A stretch of DNA of 64,000 bases from Cephalotus follicularis (lineage: Eukaryota > Streptophyta > Magnoliopsida > Oxalidales > Cephalotaceae). Numbering within the stretch: position 1 is the first letter of the stretch; each line of letters begins with the position of its first letter. Made by a program: the position numbers and the translations under genes. Positions 12,397 to 23,068 of the stretch are shown one piece after another. The stretch lies in the NCBI GenBank assembly GCA_001972305.1, contig BDDD01001504.1, positions 124,001 to 188,000 of the forward strand, written 5' to 3'. The notes under the pieces are model-generated. The model saw only the letters and a program-made list of their open reading frames with translations. It was not told the origin of the DNA and searched no databases.

Positions 12397-13236
12397 ACCC
12401 GTTGGCCTCTCGTGCTATGTCTTAACATTTTGAATGCTGCAATGAATGCTGCAATATCTCGCTTCACACCGTTCCACCAATAGCCAAGCTTAAAGTCTTG
12501 ATACATCTTCGTACTCCCAGGATGAATGGAGAAATGAGATTTGTGGGCTTGAGATAGACGCTCTTCCTTCAGCTCACTGTATGCTGGAATGCAAACTCTA
12601 CCTTGGTACCTCAACAAACCATCGGCAGTTCGGGTGAAATCCGATTTCAAATCTCCATATGTGGCTATAGCTATTATCTGTAACTCTGTATCAGAAAACT
12701 GAGCATCTCGGATCTGATCAAGTAAAGATGGTTGTGTAGAAACAGAAGAAAGTGTCATACCATCTATCTTGTGACTCAAGGCATCCGCGACTACATTCAC
12801 CTTACCCGGATGATATTCAATAACACAATTGTAGTCGTTGAGTAGCTCAATCCATCTCCTTTGACTCATGTTCAACTCTTTCTGTGAGAAGAGGTGCTTT
12901 AAGCTCTTATGATCCATGAAAACTACAAACTCAGTGCCATAAAGGTAGTGACACCATTTGTGAAAAGCAAAGATGATGGCAGTCAACTCAAGATCATGCA
13001 CCGGGTAGTTCTCTTCATGAGCTTTAATAATCCTGGACGCATAAGCTATCACTTTCCTATACTGCATAAGGACACATCAAAGTTCTTTCCCTCAAGCATC
13101 TGTATAAACCACAAAATCTTCATTCCCATATGGTAAATCCAAAATAGGAGCAAAAATCAATCGCTCCTCCAACATTTGAAAAATCCGTTCATAACCAGAA
13201 TCACATACAAAAGCTGTTTGTTTCTGACTAAGTAGA
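12351..13236 (-). pseudogene. pol: Element F RNase H and integrase zinc-binding region
   Basis: An open stretch (12351-13067) covers the RNase H domain: [20 protein letters not shown] with the catalytic glutamate, then [17 protein letters not shown] with an aspartate. The first aspartate (YTDA) lies just upstream, before a stop. It is followed by the linker and the integrase zinc-binding motif, H...H ([14 protein letters not shown]). Downstream residues run past the true frame near 12396, where a frameshift moves the integrase core to another frame. The cysteine pair expected after [10 protein letters not shown] is degraded (only [11 protein letters not shown]). Confidence 0.85.
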
Positions 13237-13237
13237 G

Positions 13238-14147
13238 TCAACGATATGGAAATCCATGAAAAACCATCGAAGAACGGCGGTAATAACCCGCTAGTCTGAA
13301 GAAACTGCAGACTTCAGAAACATTCTCCAGCCATTTCCACTCTTTCACGGCTTCTATCTTCGATGGATCCACTGATAAACCACTACTGGATATGATATGC
13401 CCAAGAAAAGTAACATTTAATAGCCAGAATTTACACATGTTGAACTGTGTATAAAGGCGACAATATCTTAAGGTCTGCAACACTGTGGGCATGCTCCTCC
13501 ACGGTCTTAGAATAAACCCGAATGTCATAAATGGAGACTACTATAAACCGATCCAAGTAAGGGCTGAACACTCGGTTCATCAAGTCCATGAAGGCAACAG
13601 GTGCATTAGTCACGCTGAAAGGCATAACTAGAAACTCATAGTGGCTGTATCTGGACTTGAAAGTAGTCTTTGCAATATTCGTCTACCTGACTCTCAGCTG
13701 GAGTTAACCCGATCTCAATTCGAGTTTAGAAAACACCATAGCGCCTCACAGCTGGTCAAACAACTCACCGATATGCGGTAGAGGGTACCTATTTTTCATT
13801 GTGACCATATTAAGCTATCGATAATTGATGCACATCCGAATCGATCCATCTTTCTTCTTGAAAAATAGAACCGATGCTACCCAAGGTAAAACACTTGATC
13901 TGATAAAGGCTTTGTCAAGAAGATCGTGTAACTGTGCCTTCAGTTCTTTCAGTTCAATCGGTTCCATACGGTACGGTGCTCTGGAAACTGGAGTTGTCCC
14001 TGGTAAAAGGTTAATAACAAACTCCGTCTCTCGGTCAGGGGGTAAGGATATCAAGTCCCGAGGAAAAACATATTCGAACTCATATACCACTGGAATATCC
14101 TCCAGGCTCGGTTGCCATCTGTTGGTGTCGATCACGTGTGCTTAACT
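13238..14147 (-). pseudogene. pol: Element F reverse transcriptase, decayed
   Basis: Starts inside the protease-RT linker ([20 protein letters not shown]) and continues with [19 protein letters not shown] and [16 protein letters not shown]. The first catalytic aspartate of the palm is read as FSKLELRSG (aspartate to glutamate). The active-site box that should read FIDD is SIYD (residues 31-34 of the frame starting at 13625), so the first aspartate there is tyrosine. There are frameshifts near 13530 and stops near 13700. The upstream protease is missing: homology stops at about 14147, where element I begins. Confidence 0.85.
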
Positions 14148-14689
14148 TAAAAGGATGAAGAGAATTGATGATCTCTGCAACATATTTAAATAAATAATTT
14201 TATTTGTTTAAGTACTATGATATTTAAAAAGTTTCTAACATTATGTTAATTTTTTATTAATAAAGTTTTGATTTTGATGATATTAAGTTTTGCAGGTATA
14301 TAGCATTTGAAGAATTCCAAATTCTCCTTATGGTACATTATAATTGTTTGATATGTAATGTGCATGCTATTCTATTACATTGTTTAATTACATCTGTTTA
14401 CTGTTATGATATTTTCACAACAAGCCGACATGTTAGTAAGAACGCGGAGATGTACTGTACAGGTCGACATTTTTCGTTGCGATACAAATACCAAAAAGGT
14501 ATTCAGACGACGTTTGTTTACCCTAACCCTAGTTTTGTAATGTTTTTCTTAAAATTGACATATCAAAAGCTGTAAGCTACATCTCATTTATCATTTAAAA
14601 TCATCCTAAATCATTCTACATTATTTCACATCATCTATTGCATTACATCTCTCTACATAAACCCCTAGAAAGAGCATAGCATCAAGGAA

Positions 14690-15938
14690 GAAGATACCAA
14701 CTCAAAGAAGGGAAAGGAAGTGGCTCAAGGATCTCAGCAACCTCAAATGGAAGTTCCAATTCAGCCTGAACATCAAATACCAAGGTATGACAAAAAGTTC
14801 AAGGCTATGTCAGTTTTCGGTGGTAGAAGGATAGATTTTGCCTATTGTGACTTTGTTGGATTCTTTCTAAATGAATGGCTTGCAAGAATGTGTTGGATTC
14901 CTTTCCTTTGAATCAATGAAAGTGTTTATGAAGATGTTGTTAGGGAATTTTATTCTAATCTTAAGCATATAGTAGATTATTGCGATGATGATTTCTTTAT
15001 CGGTTCTTCTGTTAATAGTGTTGGTTTTGAGTTCAATGAGGTTGGACTAGGTGTTATTTTGAGGGTCCCTGATAGAGTTGGTAGGGAAATGGAGTACAAA
15101 AGATTTCCTAGAATAGAGAATTTTTCTATGATGGACAGTTTGAGAAGGTTATGTCCGAATGAGGATGTTTTTGAAACCATGGAAAGGCCTTCTAACAAGC
15201 CTGCTATCAATGAAAGGTTATTGCATCTTGTAATTATGCAACAAGTGTATCCAAGCGGGGGTGGCTACAGCTCAATTAGTATCATTTAATTATTTCTTAT
15301 GATGAATGTGGTGACCGATATGGCTTATATTTTGCCTTTGCTTATTATGAGGCATATGATTAAATCTTGTGGAAAGATTAAAGGTATTTTGCCTTATGGT
15401 ATGTGCTTACTCTTGTATTTAAACATTTTGGTGTCCCGTTGGAGAACGAGTTTGGTGTAGACATGGGTACGTATGATGTCTACAATACTGGAACCATTCA
15501 TAGGATGAGATGGTTGAAGAGAAGGGAAGAATGGGTTTACGCTCCCAAGAAAAAACCAATGAGGGTACTAGAGATTGGAGAAGAAGAAGTTCAAAGAAGG
15601 GAAGAGGATAATCCCGTGTGAGAAAGGGAAGGATCTTCCACTTCTCAGTACGATAGGATGCTTGAGCATTTGAATGCTTGTTTTGATTTCCTGGATGTTT
15701 CTATTGCTAGTAGGTTTGACAGCTTGAAAGGACATATGGATAGCTTATGCAAGAATCTTGATGAGAGGGTAATCAAAGTGAAAGACTTGGTGGATGACAT
15801 GGAGGAGTCGAATGGATATGACATGATGGTCAAAGGAGTCTAAAGTGTTTTGAAAGGCAGCTTGCATCCAAGAGAGTTATAGATGAGTGTGATGAAATTT
15901 CTGGAGATGATGGAGACAAGACCGACAAAGAAGACTAG
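14690..15938 (+). pseudogene. Env-like / 'putative plant transposon protein' type ORF, decayed
   Basis: Reading frame with MAQGSQQPQ at 14720 (plus a few codons of lysine-rich lead), then RYDKKFKAMSVFGGRRIDF and DFVGFFLNEW, an in-frame TGA at 14909, then ESVYEDVVREFYSNLKH and RVPDRVGREMEYKRFP (about 15059-15110). This resembles the domain known as putative plant transposon protein (Transposase_32 type), common in plant retroelement ORFs between pol and the 3' LTR; I rate the family match as moderate. Frameshifts near 15290 and 15838 and a TGA near 15620 break it. The C-terminal part (15658-15843) is a predicted coiled coil with repeated LD/SL heptads, and the tail is acidic. Function is unknown. 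Confidence 0.55.
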
Positions 15939-16457
15939 CCATTCATTTGCCTCTTTCATTTGCATTCTCACTATGCATCATATTTCATCACTATGGTTAT
16001 ATAATTTGACTAAGTACTATGGTTTGTATGGTTTTTTGAATGCTTTAACTTGAATGTTTAAGTAATTTAACTTATTCATGCTTTATTTCGTATGTCTTTT
16101 TTATTCTCTCCAAAATGGGGGAGAAAGTTAACATGATGTGTTTTATGTTTAAGTTATTGTTTTGATATTGAATGTGCTTAATGCTCAGCATACTTGTGAT
16201 ATACAAGACATATATGCAAGGTAACGAATATGGTATGTAAGTTTTTGTTATTTTGAAGCAGGGGTGTTAAGCATATGCAAAAGTGCGCATAAAGTACTAA
16301 AGTAATACTCTTTTGTCTCTTAATCTTATGATTTTATACTCATATTGTTAAAACAAAATCCTTCTTATATTCGGAGGAAGGGATTTTGTTAAAGGGGAGT
16401 ATTTTTGAATTTTAACGCTTTAACTTTTGTTTATTATGCTAATGATTTTTTCATCAT
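15939..16457 (+). other. Non-coding spacer before the polypurine tract of element I
   Basis: AT-rich DNA with two purine tracts (CAAAATGGGGGAGAAAG at about 16111-16127 and AAAGGGGAG at about 16391-16399) that resemble polypurine tracts but are not followed by an LTR start. No reading frame. Confidence 0.5.
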
Positions 16458-16472
16458 AAAAAAGGGGGAGAA
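16458..16472 (+). other. Polypurine tract of element I
   Basis: AAAAAAGGGGGAGAA immediately before the LTR start TGTTGAGTTTTC. It is the typical priming tract of SIRE-like copia elements and fixes plus orientation. Confidence 0.75.
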
Positions 16473-17725
16473 TGTTGAGTTTTCAACCCTTAAAAGAACT
16501 TGAACATATGATTTTGATGATAACAAAATGGTTAATATAATGGATAAGTTAATTAAAGTACTCATAGATAAGTACTTAGCTTACAAAGAAGAGAAAAACG
16601 TAAAAAATATGAACTGTACTGATATAAATCAATACAGTCAACATTATTCCCAATAAAGTCAACTTTCTAGGTTTCTGATGACTTGTACAGGAAGAAAAGA
16701 TGAATATGACGACATTTAACAAAATTCAGTCGACGTTCAATGCATGACATAATCAGTGCTCAGCATTATGGCGACATTTTTTTTATCTCAAATCGAAATT
16801 CAATAAAGTTAAAAAAGTCAACGCTCAGCATCATACCAACGTTGAAGAACTATAATGATGTTCTGTGCAAAATGAAGAACAAGTCGATGTGTAAGGAAAT
16901 AAAGGCGAAGTGTCTGAAAAACACAAAAACAAGGCGACGTTTAAATACAAAACGAAGACGCTCTTGGTGGTCAAAGCCAGAGTCATCAGTCAAAGATTGG
17001 CATTAAGTCGACGTTTTATACTATTCATTTGACGTCCTAGAGTTGATTTGTAGCTAACAGCTAGTTAACAAAGTGCAACAATCTTGGGATTTTCATGCAC
17101 ACTCCTGACAGCTACAAGACTGGTTTTTTAGCTATACAAATGCTTGTCTAGACTCATTCTAGCATCAAGAAACAAAGAAAAACAATTGATAAAAAGATAC
17201 AAGAAATCTCTCAAGTTTTTCTTAAAAAAAAGCCTAGTCACTCATATAGCCTTAATATTTTATGTCTTGTTATCTGAGTGATACAAGTGAGTTAGTTTTT
17301 ATACTTGACCTATTGTGAGGTCTTGTACATTGTAAATTGCTTCTGAAATCTTCTGAGTTGTAATCAAGATTAGTGTGCTCTTGAAAGCCTCTAGGTGGGA
17401 GGTTAGCTTAGTGAGTTGGTGAATCACTGAAGTCTAAAGGTTTTTTCGATTTGCATCTAGAACTTAAATCGTGGTCTGTATTCGGGATGAATACTAGTGA
17501 AATACTCAAAGGGGATCCTTGGGGAGTGGAGGTAGGCAAAGAGATTGGCCGAACCACTATAAATCGTGTTTACATCTCTCTATCCTTTATCTATTTACTT
17601 TTCTCTTTTTGAGATTGATAGATGTTTGTTTAATCTTGTTTAATTACTTGATTATCTTCTTGGTACTTATTCACCATCTTAGTTTATTATTTGTTAAAAA
17701 TTTAAAAAGTATACATATTCATAGA
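16473..17725 (+). repeat. Element I 3' LTR, about 1.25 kb
   Basis: Starts TGTTGAGTTTTCAACCC with the GATTTTGATGATAACA block that also opens the LTRs of J and K. It has the late block GGGATCCTTGGGGAGTGGAGGTAGG...GAACCACTATAAA, matched in J (29413-29466) and K (47868-47932). The right end lies near 17725, close to the only ambiguous base of the window (N at 17730). Confidence 0.75.
16715..17035. repeat. GCGTCGACGC-type motif cluster in element I LTR
   Basis: Copies such as CAGTCGACGTTCA, GGCGACATTT, AGTCAACGCTCAG, CCAACGTTG, AGGCGACGTTTAA and AAGTCGACGTTTTA: a CGTT-ended variant of the motif, again in the 5' half of the LTR. Confidence 0.7.
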
Positions 17726-17734
17726 ATATNCTTG

Positions 17735-18600
17735 TATGTTCTCTCAGCTCTATTCCTCATCTATCTGCTATCCTCTACAAGATCCTTAGGTTGTCTAGCC
17801 CGAGTAGCCATCTATATAACAAAAGTCAAACCCAGAGGAGTCAACTTTCTTCTCAGATCAATCCTTAACCCACATAGGAACTTCTTCACCCTCTGTTCTA
17901 CATGTGTCCACCAAATATAGAGCATAACGGGCTAGTTGTATAAATTTGGACTCATATTCAACAACTGACATGGTCCCCTATACCAAGGTAGCAAACTCAA
18001 TCTCCCTTTTGTCCTTTTCATCTCGTGGGAAGCATTGAGCATTGACCTCTGCTTGAAAAGCGGTCCAAGAATGAACCGTACCATTCCTAGCCCAATCAAC
18101 ATCAACCATGGCCCACCAATGTACAACTTCACCCTGCAACATATACACAGCGAAGACCAACTTCTGGTCATCATCACATTCCAAAACTTGGAAGATCTTT
18201 TCTAACTGGAGAAACCATGACTCTACCGTAGAAAGATCTGGAAGTCCTAAAAGGCTGGTGGTTGCAATTTTAGAAACTGATTCAAAGGACTTTCCCTTCG
18301 CGGCCAACACTCTCCTCTATCAGCACTGTGTCCCATGAGATTCCTCACTTGTGCCATGGTAGCGCACACTTGTCTCTATACTTCAAGATCAACTCCCGGA
18401 GGTGGAGAATCAGGTTCATACTCTAGAAAAACATTCTCATGTATGTACTCATTGTCAACAGCTGGAGATGGGGCATTTTGTTAACCTCTGCAGCCACGTC
18501 TTCCTTAAACATCTATTATCTACCTTATTAAGGAGAAATGTTAGATTCATAGCAATAACACCGATTAAAATTATCACTACAATTGAATACTTAACTTAGC
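17735..18600 (-). pseudogene. gag: Element F gag (capsid region), decayed
   Basis: Minus-strand gag of the Retrotrans_gag type. The clearest frame starts at 18310 and contains LPDLSTVESWFLQLEKIFQVLECDDDQKLVFAVYMLQGE (written here in two pieces: LPDLSTVESWFLQLEKIF and VLECDDDQKLVFAVYMLQGE), then HWW and the FPRDEKDKREIEFATLV block. A stop follows and then the conserved GTMSVVEYESKF segment. Upstream (18310-18600) the N-terminal part is heavily mutated. The zinc knuckle expected downstream is absent because homology ends at the junction with element I (about 17735). The capsid would package the RNA; this copy is dead. Confidence 0.8.
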
Positions 18601-18611
18601 AGGCCGATTAT

Positions 18612-18626
18612 GTATCTCTAATACCA
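18612..18626 (-). other. Primer-binding site of element F (mutated)
   Basis: On the minus strand TGGTATTAGAGA lies just inside the 5' LTR. It matches the initiator-Met tRNA primer site TGGTATCAGAGC except for C-to-T and the last base. Confidence 0.7.
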
Positions 18627-18628
18627 AA

Positions 18629-19585
18629 TGTGAAGCACCGCGCCTGGAGGGCCGGACAACTGGTGTCACTTACGGTGATATACAGTCAAGTACATTTGTC
18701 GGGCCTATATCGTGTATCAGAAAGTAGGATAATTTAAAACTTTATTACAAGTATGTATCAATGTACTCAAAGTAATACTAGTATCCTTACTAAATATTAC
18801 AAGTCCAACATTTAATACAAACTTAGTCTGAAGTAAATAAATTGATTCAACACATGCTAAGAGAAAGCAATAAAGCTAAAGCATTACAATCTTCAAGTCT
18901 TCGGCAAAAAGGTGGAACTAACAATCTCCACGACTACTGGTCCTTGCAATGTTATCTGTAACAAAATAGATTCTCCATCCCGAAGGATGGGTTATCCATA
19001 AGGCCAAGTAAATACATCCCCATGCATAGATTATACTATGTATAGGTATGTAGTATCATATAAGAGTGTAAGTGCACAACGTCAAATATCAAGTATATAG
19101 TATTAATGTACGTCATGTAAATGCATGAATGTAAATTGCGATCTACCATTCGTATGCAACCATCCCATACCGGTGTATAGGAGTGGAATCTAATAATATG
19201 TCTTATCAATCATCTAATAGATAATTAATAGTAGAGTGCGAGTAGACTCACATCAAATCAAGTAAATCCTATAGAGCGTGTGACCTCAAATCAGTACAAG
19301 TCAAATCAAGTCAATATCGGTGCCAGCAATCTAACCCCCAGAGGGTAGTCCTGTAGAGAGGACCGCTAGACCGCCCTAGTAGACTTAGATCAATAGATTA
19401 AACCCACTAGGCCTACTTAGTGATAAGTACCATCTAAGTGCCTACTCAGTGATAAGTGCCATATGAGTACATACACGGTGGTAAGTGCTCATGCGCGTAT
19501 TTGGTGGTTGAGTGACACCCAAGTGCATCCTCGATGATAAGTGCCATTGTACACACGACGGTAAGTGACATCTAAGCGTATTCAT
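18629..19585 (-). repeat. Element F 5' LTR, truncated by copia J
   Basis: TGTGAAGCACCGCGCC start. Homologous along its 957 bases to 3485-4443, including the CACTTACGGTGATATACAGTC block and the 30-bp array at 19410-19585. The homology stops exactly at TTCAT before TGTTGACAATTTTG, the start of J's LTR, so J inserted into this LTR. Confidence 0.8.
19410..19585. repeat. 30-bp minisatellite in F 5' LTR, cut by copia J
   Basis: Same array as 4270-4465 (units with GATAAGTGCCA and GTGCRTRT). The last unit stops at TCTAAGCGTATTCAT, where copia J begins. Confidence 0.75.
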
Positions 19586-20461
19586 TGTTGACAATTTTGT
19601 CTCAATCCTAATTTTGATGATAACATATTTGCATCTAATCATTATTTCACTTTTGTGCAAGTTGTTAGAAACAAAGATTAATTCTAACACCCCAAACCCC
19701 GAGGGTCATCCCCAAGGCTTGGCACGTTACAAGCCGTACCATACAGTTCATTATCAAGCCAGCAGCATAATTAGAAACAATTTAACAATATAATAATGCA
19801 TATGGAGAACCCAATAAACAAAAAATCACTTGTGTTGATAAAACTCAATATATAAAATATTGTTAAAGGTCAAGCTCTGCCACAATCCGGTAGGTCATAA
19901 AACAATATACGGACACACTTCTACACTCACTGGTCGTCATACTGCCCTGGAGAAGGAGACTTACTTGGTAGCTCAATTCTCTGCTTGTTGCGAAACACTA
20001 CCTGCACCTGACCCATTACATTACAATGCAATGGGTTAGCAACCATTGGTTACGTAGGAACTACTACAAATGCATGAATGAGGTGTGCAGTGCAGCATGT
20101 ATAAGCATGTATGTCATGAGAGATGCAAGTAAGAGCTCAGTTATATAATGCAGACATCCATATCATTCCAAAACCATTAACAGTCATTTATATAGTCCTC
20201 CTTGTCTTCCTCGGCTTAAGGAAGAGCAAAACACGCACTCCAAACATTAAAGGCAGAGGAGCCGAGGTGGACAAGCATATCACTTTTAGGCAGACAGGGT
20301 TCCTCGGATCCTTTGGCTTTAGAAAAAGCAATATACGTGCTCTAGGGGTCATAGGTCGAGGAAAGGAACAAACACATTTACATTTACCATTGGTCAGACC
20401 TTAATACAGTTATATCATTATACCTTAACCTTACACTATATAATAACATTCATTTAACATT

Positions 20462-20630
20462 TATGGCTCATCTCGATTGGTGATCCCACAGGCTCATCTC
20501 AATTGGTGATCCCCGTGTGCTATCCGCCTCGGTGACCCATTGGTTCATCTCGGGCGATAGCTTTCCTGGTCCATCTCAATGGTGACCCCCATAGGGTTCA
20601 TCTCGGTGGTGACCCATTATATTACATTAC
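20462..20630. repeat. TCATCTCGRTTGGTGAYCCC array in A 3' LTR
   Basis: About seven imperfect 20-25 bp units with TCATCTCG, GGTGATCCC or GGTGACCC. The same array is at 27290-27470 in the other LTR. Confidence 0.75.
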
Positions 20631-20790
20631 TCATTAGTCAAACCAAAGCTAGAAGCTCGAGTTCCCTAAGAAGTCTGAATTAGGCTGCCTTACGTTCCGT
20701 TTACATTCACATTCAGTCCTTACCTTAACCTACTTGACATGTATATATATACTAGTCCTTCCTCTGATCATTAGACCTCTGCTCGGGCAC

Positions 20791-20945
20791 GCTAATCCTT
20801 CTCAGACGCATGAGTCCACCATGCTCGAACGCACTAGTCCTTCTCGGACGCATGGGTTCACCATGCTCGGATGTACTAGTCCTTCTCGGACGCATGGGTT
20901 CACCATGCTCGGATGTACTAGTCCTTCTCGGACGCATGGCTAACA
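20791..20945. repeat. 42-bp tandem repeat in A 3' LTR, 4 copies
   Basis: Units start at 20833, 20875 and 20917 at exact 42-bp spacing, with one more degenerate copy before them. Core wording is CTAGTCCTTCTCGGACGCA and TTCACCATGCTCGGA. Divisible by three, so it keeps frames open on both strands, which explains short repeat-coded ORFs here. Confidence 0.85.
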
Positions 20946-21618
20946 TGCTCGGACGAGTGCTCGACTATCGTATGTAAAACACTAGCATAACATTGCTACC
21001 CATAACACAGTGTCCATTTATATCTAGAGGACGATTATACACTTTTAACCTTACAATCATTCACTACCCTTGATCTAGGTAATCACAGTAACAATACATT
21101 CATTCAAGACATTCATAAAGAGGTGAGAGTAGGTAGTAGAACCTACCTCAAAATCATCGAGTCTCAATCCCGACAAGCTCTAGCATTCCACAGTCTTTCT
21201 TTTCACTTCTCTTCTTGCTGCTAACATGAGCAATCGTTCTTCTGGCTTAGCGTCAAGCTCTTTCCTTCACAGATTCTTATTCCTCTTCTTGGGTCTTCAC
21301 TCCATGTCCTTTTTAAGGGTGAAAGTGAGGGATTTAAACGAGAGAGGAATTCTCCAGACACTGCCCTCCCTTTGTCTCTATCTCTCCCATTCAGCAGCAA
21401 CCATCCCCACACTCATCACGTTCTCTTTTATAATCGAAATGGAAGAGTCTAGAACTCGCAGGACATTGTTACCGTTTCCTTCATAATGTGGGCTGCGGAC
21501 TGGTCAAGGTCGGACCAATATTCCCTTTTCCCCTCTTAATCCGATTTTGACCAAAAGCAAAAATAACACTTTCCAAGCCCAAATATCATCCTTCCATTAA
21601 AAATTTCGGGGTGTTACA

Positions 21619-21655
21619 ATCCCCCCCCCCCCTAGAGGAATCTCATCCCGAGATT
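21619..21655 (-). other. Polypurine tract and adjacent stem-loop of gypsy A
   Basis: The C run 21621-21632 gives twelve G on the minus strand directly before the 3' LTR. Next to it (21639-21655) is AATCTCA-TCC-CGAGATT, a short inverted repeat with one broken pair. Elements B (37964-37982) and M (54759-54776) carry the same block in the same place. Confidence 0.75.
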
Positions 21656-23060
21656 CTAGGGTCAAAACAGGTGAGGGTATGCCGCTTTCATATCATCCTC
21701 ACGCTCCCAAGTAGCTTCTTCAATTCCATGATATTGCCACAATACCTTCGCCAGTGGGATGCTCTTGCTCTTTAGTTGTTTTATTTGGCAGTCAAGAATT
21801 CAGACAGGAATCTCTATAAAGCTCATGTCCAGTACCAACTGCAATGGTTACCACTAAAGCACGTGAGAAGGGTTAGGTTGGTATTTCCTTAACATTGAAA
21901 CATGGAAGACATCATGTGCATTCGATAAACTAGGAGGTAAGGCGAGTCTGTAGGCAGCCATGCCTACTCTCTCAATGATCTCAAAAGGTCCTATGAATCG
22001 AGGGGATAAATTTTCTTTATTGCCGAACCTCATAATACCTTTAAAGGGTGAAACTTTAAGAAAAAAATGGTCTCCCACTGTAAACTCTAGTTCCGTTCTA
22101 CAGTGATCTGCATAAGTCTTTTGTCTACTTTGAGCCGTCAATAACCTTTCTCTAATCACTTTAGCCTTTTCCGACGTTTCTTGTATCAACTCTGGTCCCA
22201 CAAGACTTTGTTCTCCAACTTCAACCCAACAGATTGGGGTTCCACATTTTCTCCCGTAGAGAGCTTCAAACGGTGCCATTCCGATACTAGCATGATAGTT
22301 GTTATTATATGAGAATTCCACTAATGGCATATGTTCATCCCAACTGCCACTCTAATCCATTACACATGCTCTAAGCATGTCTTCCAGGGTCTGAATGGCT
22401 CTCTCGGACTGTCCATCAGTCTGAGGGTGAAAAGCAGTACTAAGATAGTGTTGGGTACCAAGAGCTTATTGTAACTTCTTCTAGAATCGGGTTGTAAATC
22501 GAGGGTCTCTGTCAGACACTACACTGATCGGCACACCATGGAGTTTAACTATTTCTCCAATGTATAAAGTTGCTCACCGTTTGATTGCGAGGAAATGAGT
22601 AGTCTTAGTAAAACGGTCAATGATCACCCATATAGCATCACGGTTAGAACTTGTTCTTCTTAAACCAGTCACAAAATCCATGGTGATGTGTTCCCATTTT
22701 CACTGTGCTATAGGTAAGGGTTGGAGAAACCCTACTGGCCTTTGATGTTCTACTTTAATTTGTTGACACGTCAGACAGGAAGCGACATATTCGGCTATCT
22801 CCCTTTTCATATTATTCCACCAGTAACTAATCTTCAAATCTCGATACATCTTAGTAGTCCCCAAATGTATCAAGAATCTAGAGCGATGAGCCTATGACAA
22901 AATCTCATTCTTCAATTCTTTATCATTAGGAACACAAATCCTATCCCGATATCTGATCAATCCATCATTTTGGATGGAGAAGTTGGGTTTCAACCCACTT
23001 TGACCATTCAATGCCATCTTAAGAAAACTCCCATCTTTACTTTGAGCTTCCCTTATTCTG
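21656..23060 (-). pseudogene. pol: Gypsy A integrase with C-terminal chromodomain, decayed
   Basis: Minus strand, reading leftwards: zinc-binding domain with H...H (AHRSRFLIHLGTTKMYRDLK) and the C-x2-C pair (SCLTCQQIK), core domain with all three acidic positions visible ([29 protein letters not shown]), the open stretch 21854-22330 with FSYNNNYHASIGMAPFEALY and the C-terminal GPFEIIERVGMAAYRLALPP...HVSMLRKY block, then a chromodomain (about 21660-21790: SIPLAKVLWQYHGIEEATWE and AAYPHLF). Several stops replace tryptophan, glutamine or arginine codons (for example after PLPIAQ and RFTTRF). The chromodomain would direct integration to marked chromatin. The frame is otherwise continuous with RNase H. 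Confidence 0.9.
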
Positions 23061-23068
23061 TCCCTTAA

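Larger units (their letters stand above)
14148..17730 (+). mobile_element. Element I: 5'-incomplete SIRE-like fragment with env-like ORF
   Basis: Plus-strand block between F's pol and gag. It contains a decayed ORF (about 14690-15938), a long AT-rich spacer, a polypurine tract (16458-16472) and a 3' LTR (16473-about 17725). I find no gag, protease, RT or integrase and no 5' LTR, so this is either a 5'-deleted copia of SIRE type or a non-autonomous derivative. The layout (ORF, spacer, polypurine tract, LTR) matches the env-like ORF of SIRE elements. The left junction is only defined by where F homology stops, and no target duplication is visible. Confidence 0.65.
3485..19585 (-). mobile_element. 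Gypsy element F (old, Tekay/Del-like), with later insertions
   Basis: Minus-strand chromovirus reading right to left: 5' LTR (18629-19585, truncated by copia J), primer site, gag (17735-18600), pol (11290-14147), polypurine tract, 3' LTR (10441-11270 and 3485-5288). Insertions inside it are H and G (in the 3' LTR) and fragment I (between gag and pol). The gag zinc-knuckle region and protease are not visible and were probably lost where I now sits. Both LTRs share the same opening and the same 30-bp tandem repeat. The rest of the 5' LTR (about 1.7 kb, judged from the 3' copy) should lie beyond the right end of the window. Confidence 0.8.
19683..21618 (-). repeat. Gypsy A 3' LTR
   Basis: 1936 bp, plus-coordinate ends TCTAACACCCC and CGGGGTGTTACA. 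The terminal TG on the left is mutated to TC. Compared with the 5' LTR it has one fewer copy of the 42-bp repeat. Open frames in it (20123-20404, 21226-21486) have counterparts in the other LTR but no recognisable protein. Confidence 0.9.

Noticed and set aside
17519..17920. Plus-strand open frame of 133 codons with hydrophobic stretches
   Set aside because: It crosses the end of the element I LTR, the N at 17730 and the antisense of F gag. No signature of a membrane protein family; a chance frame.
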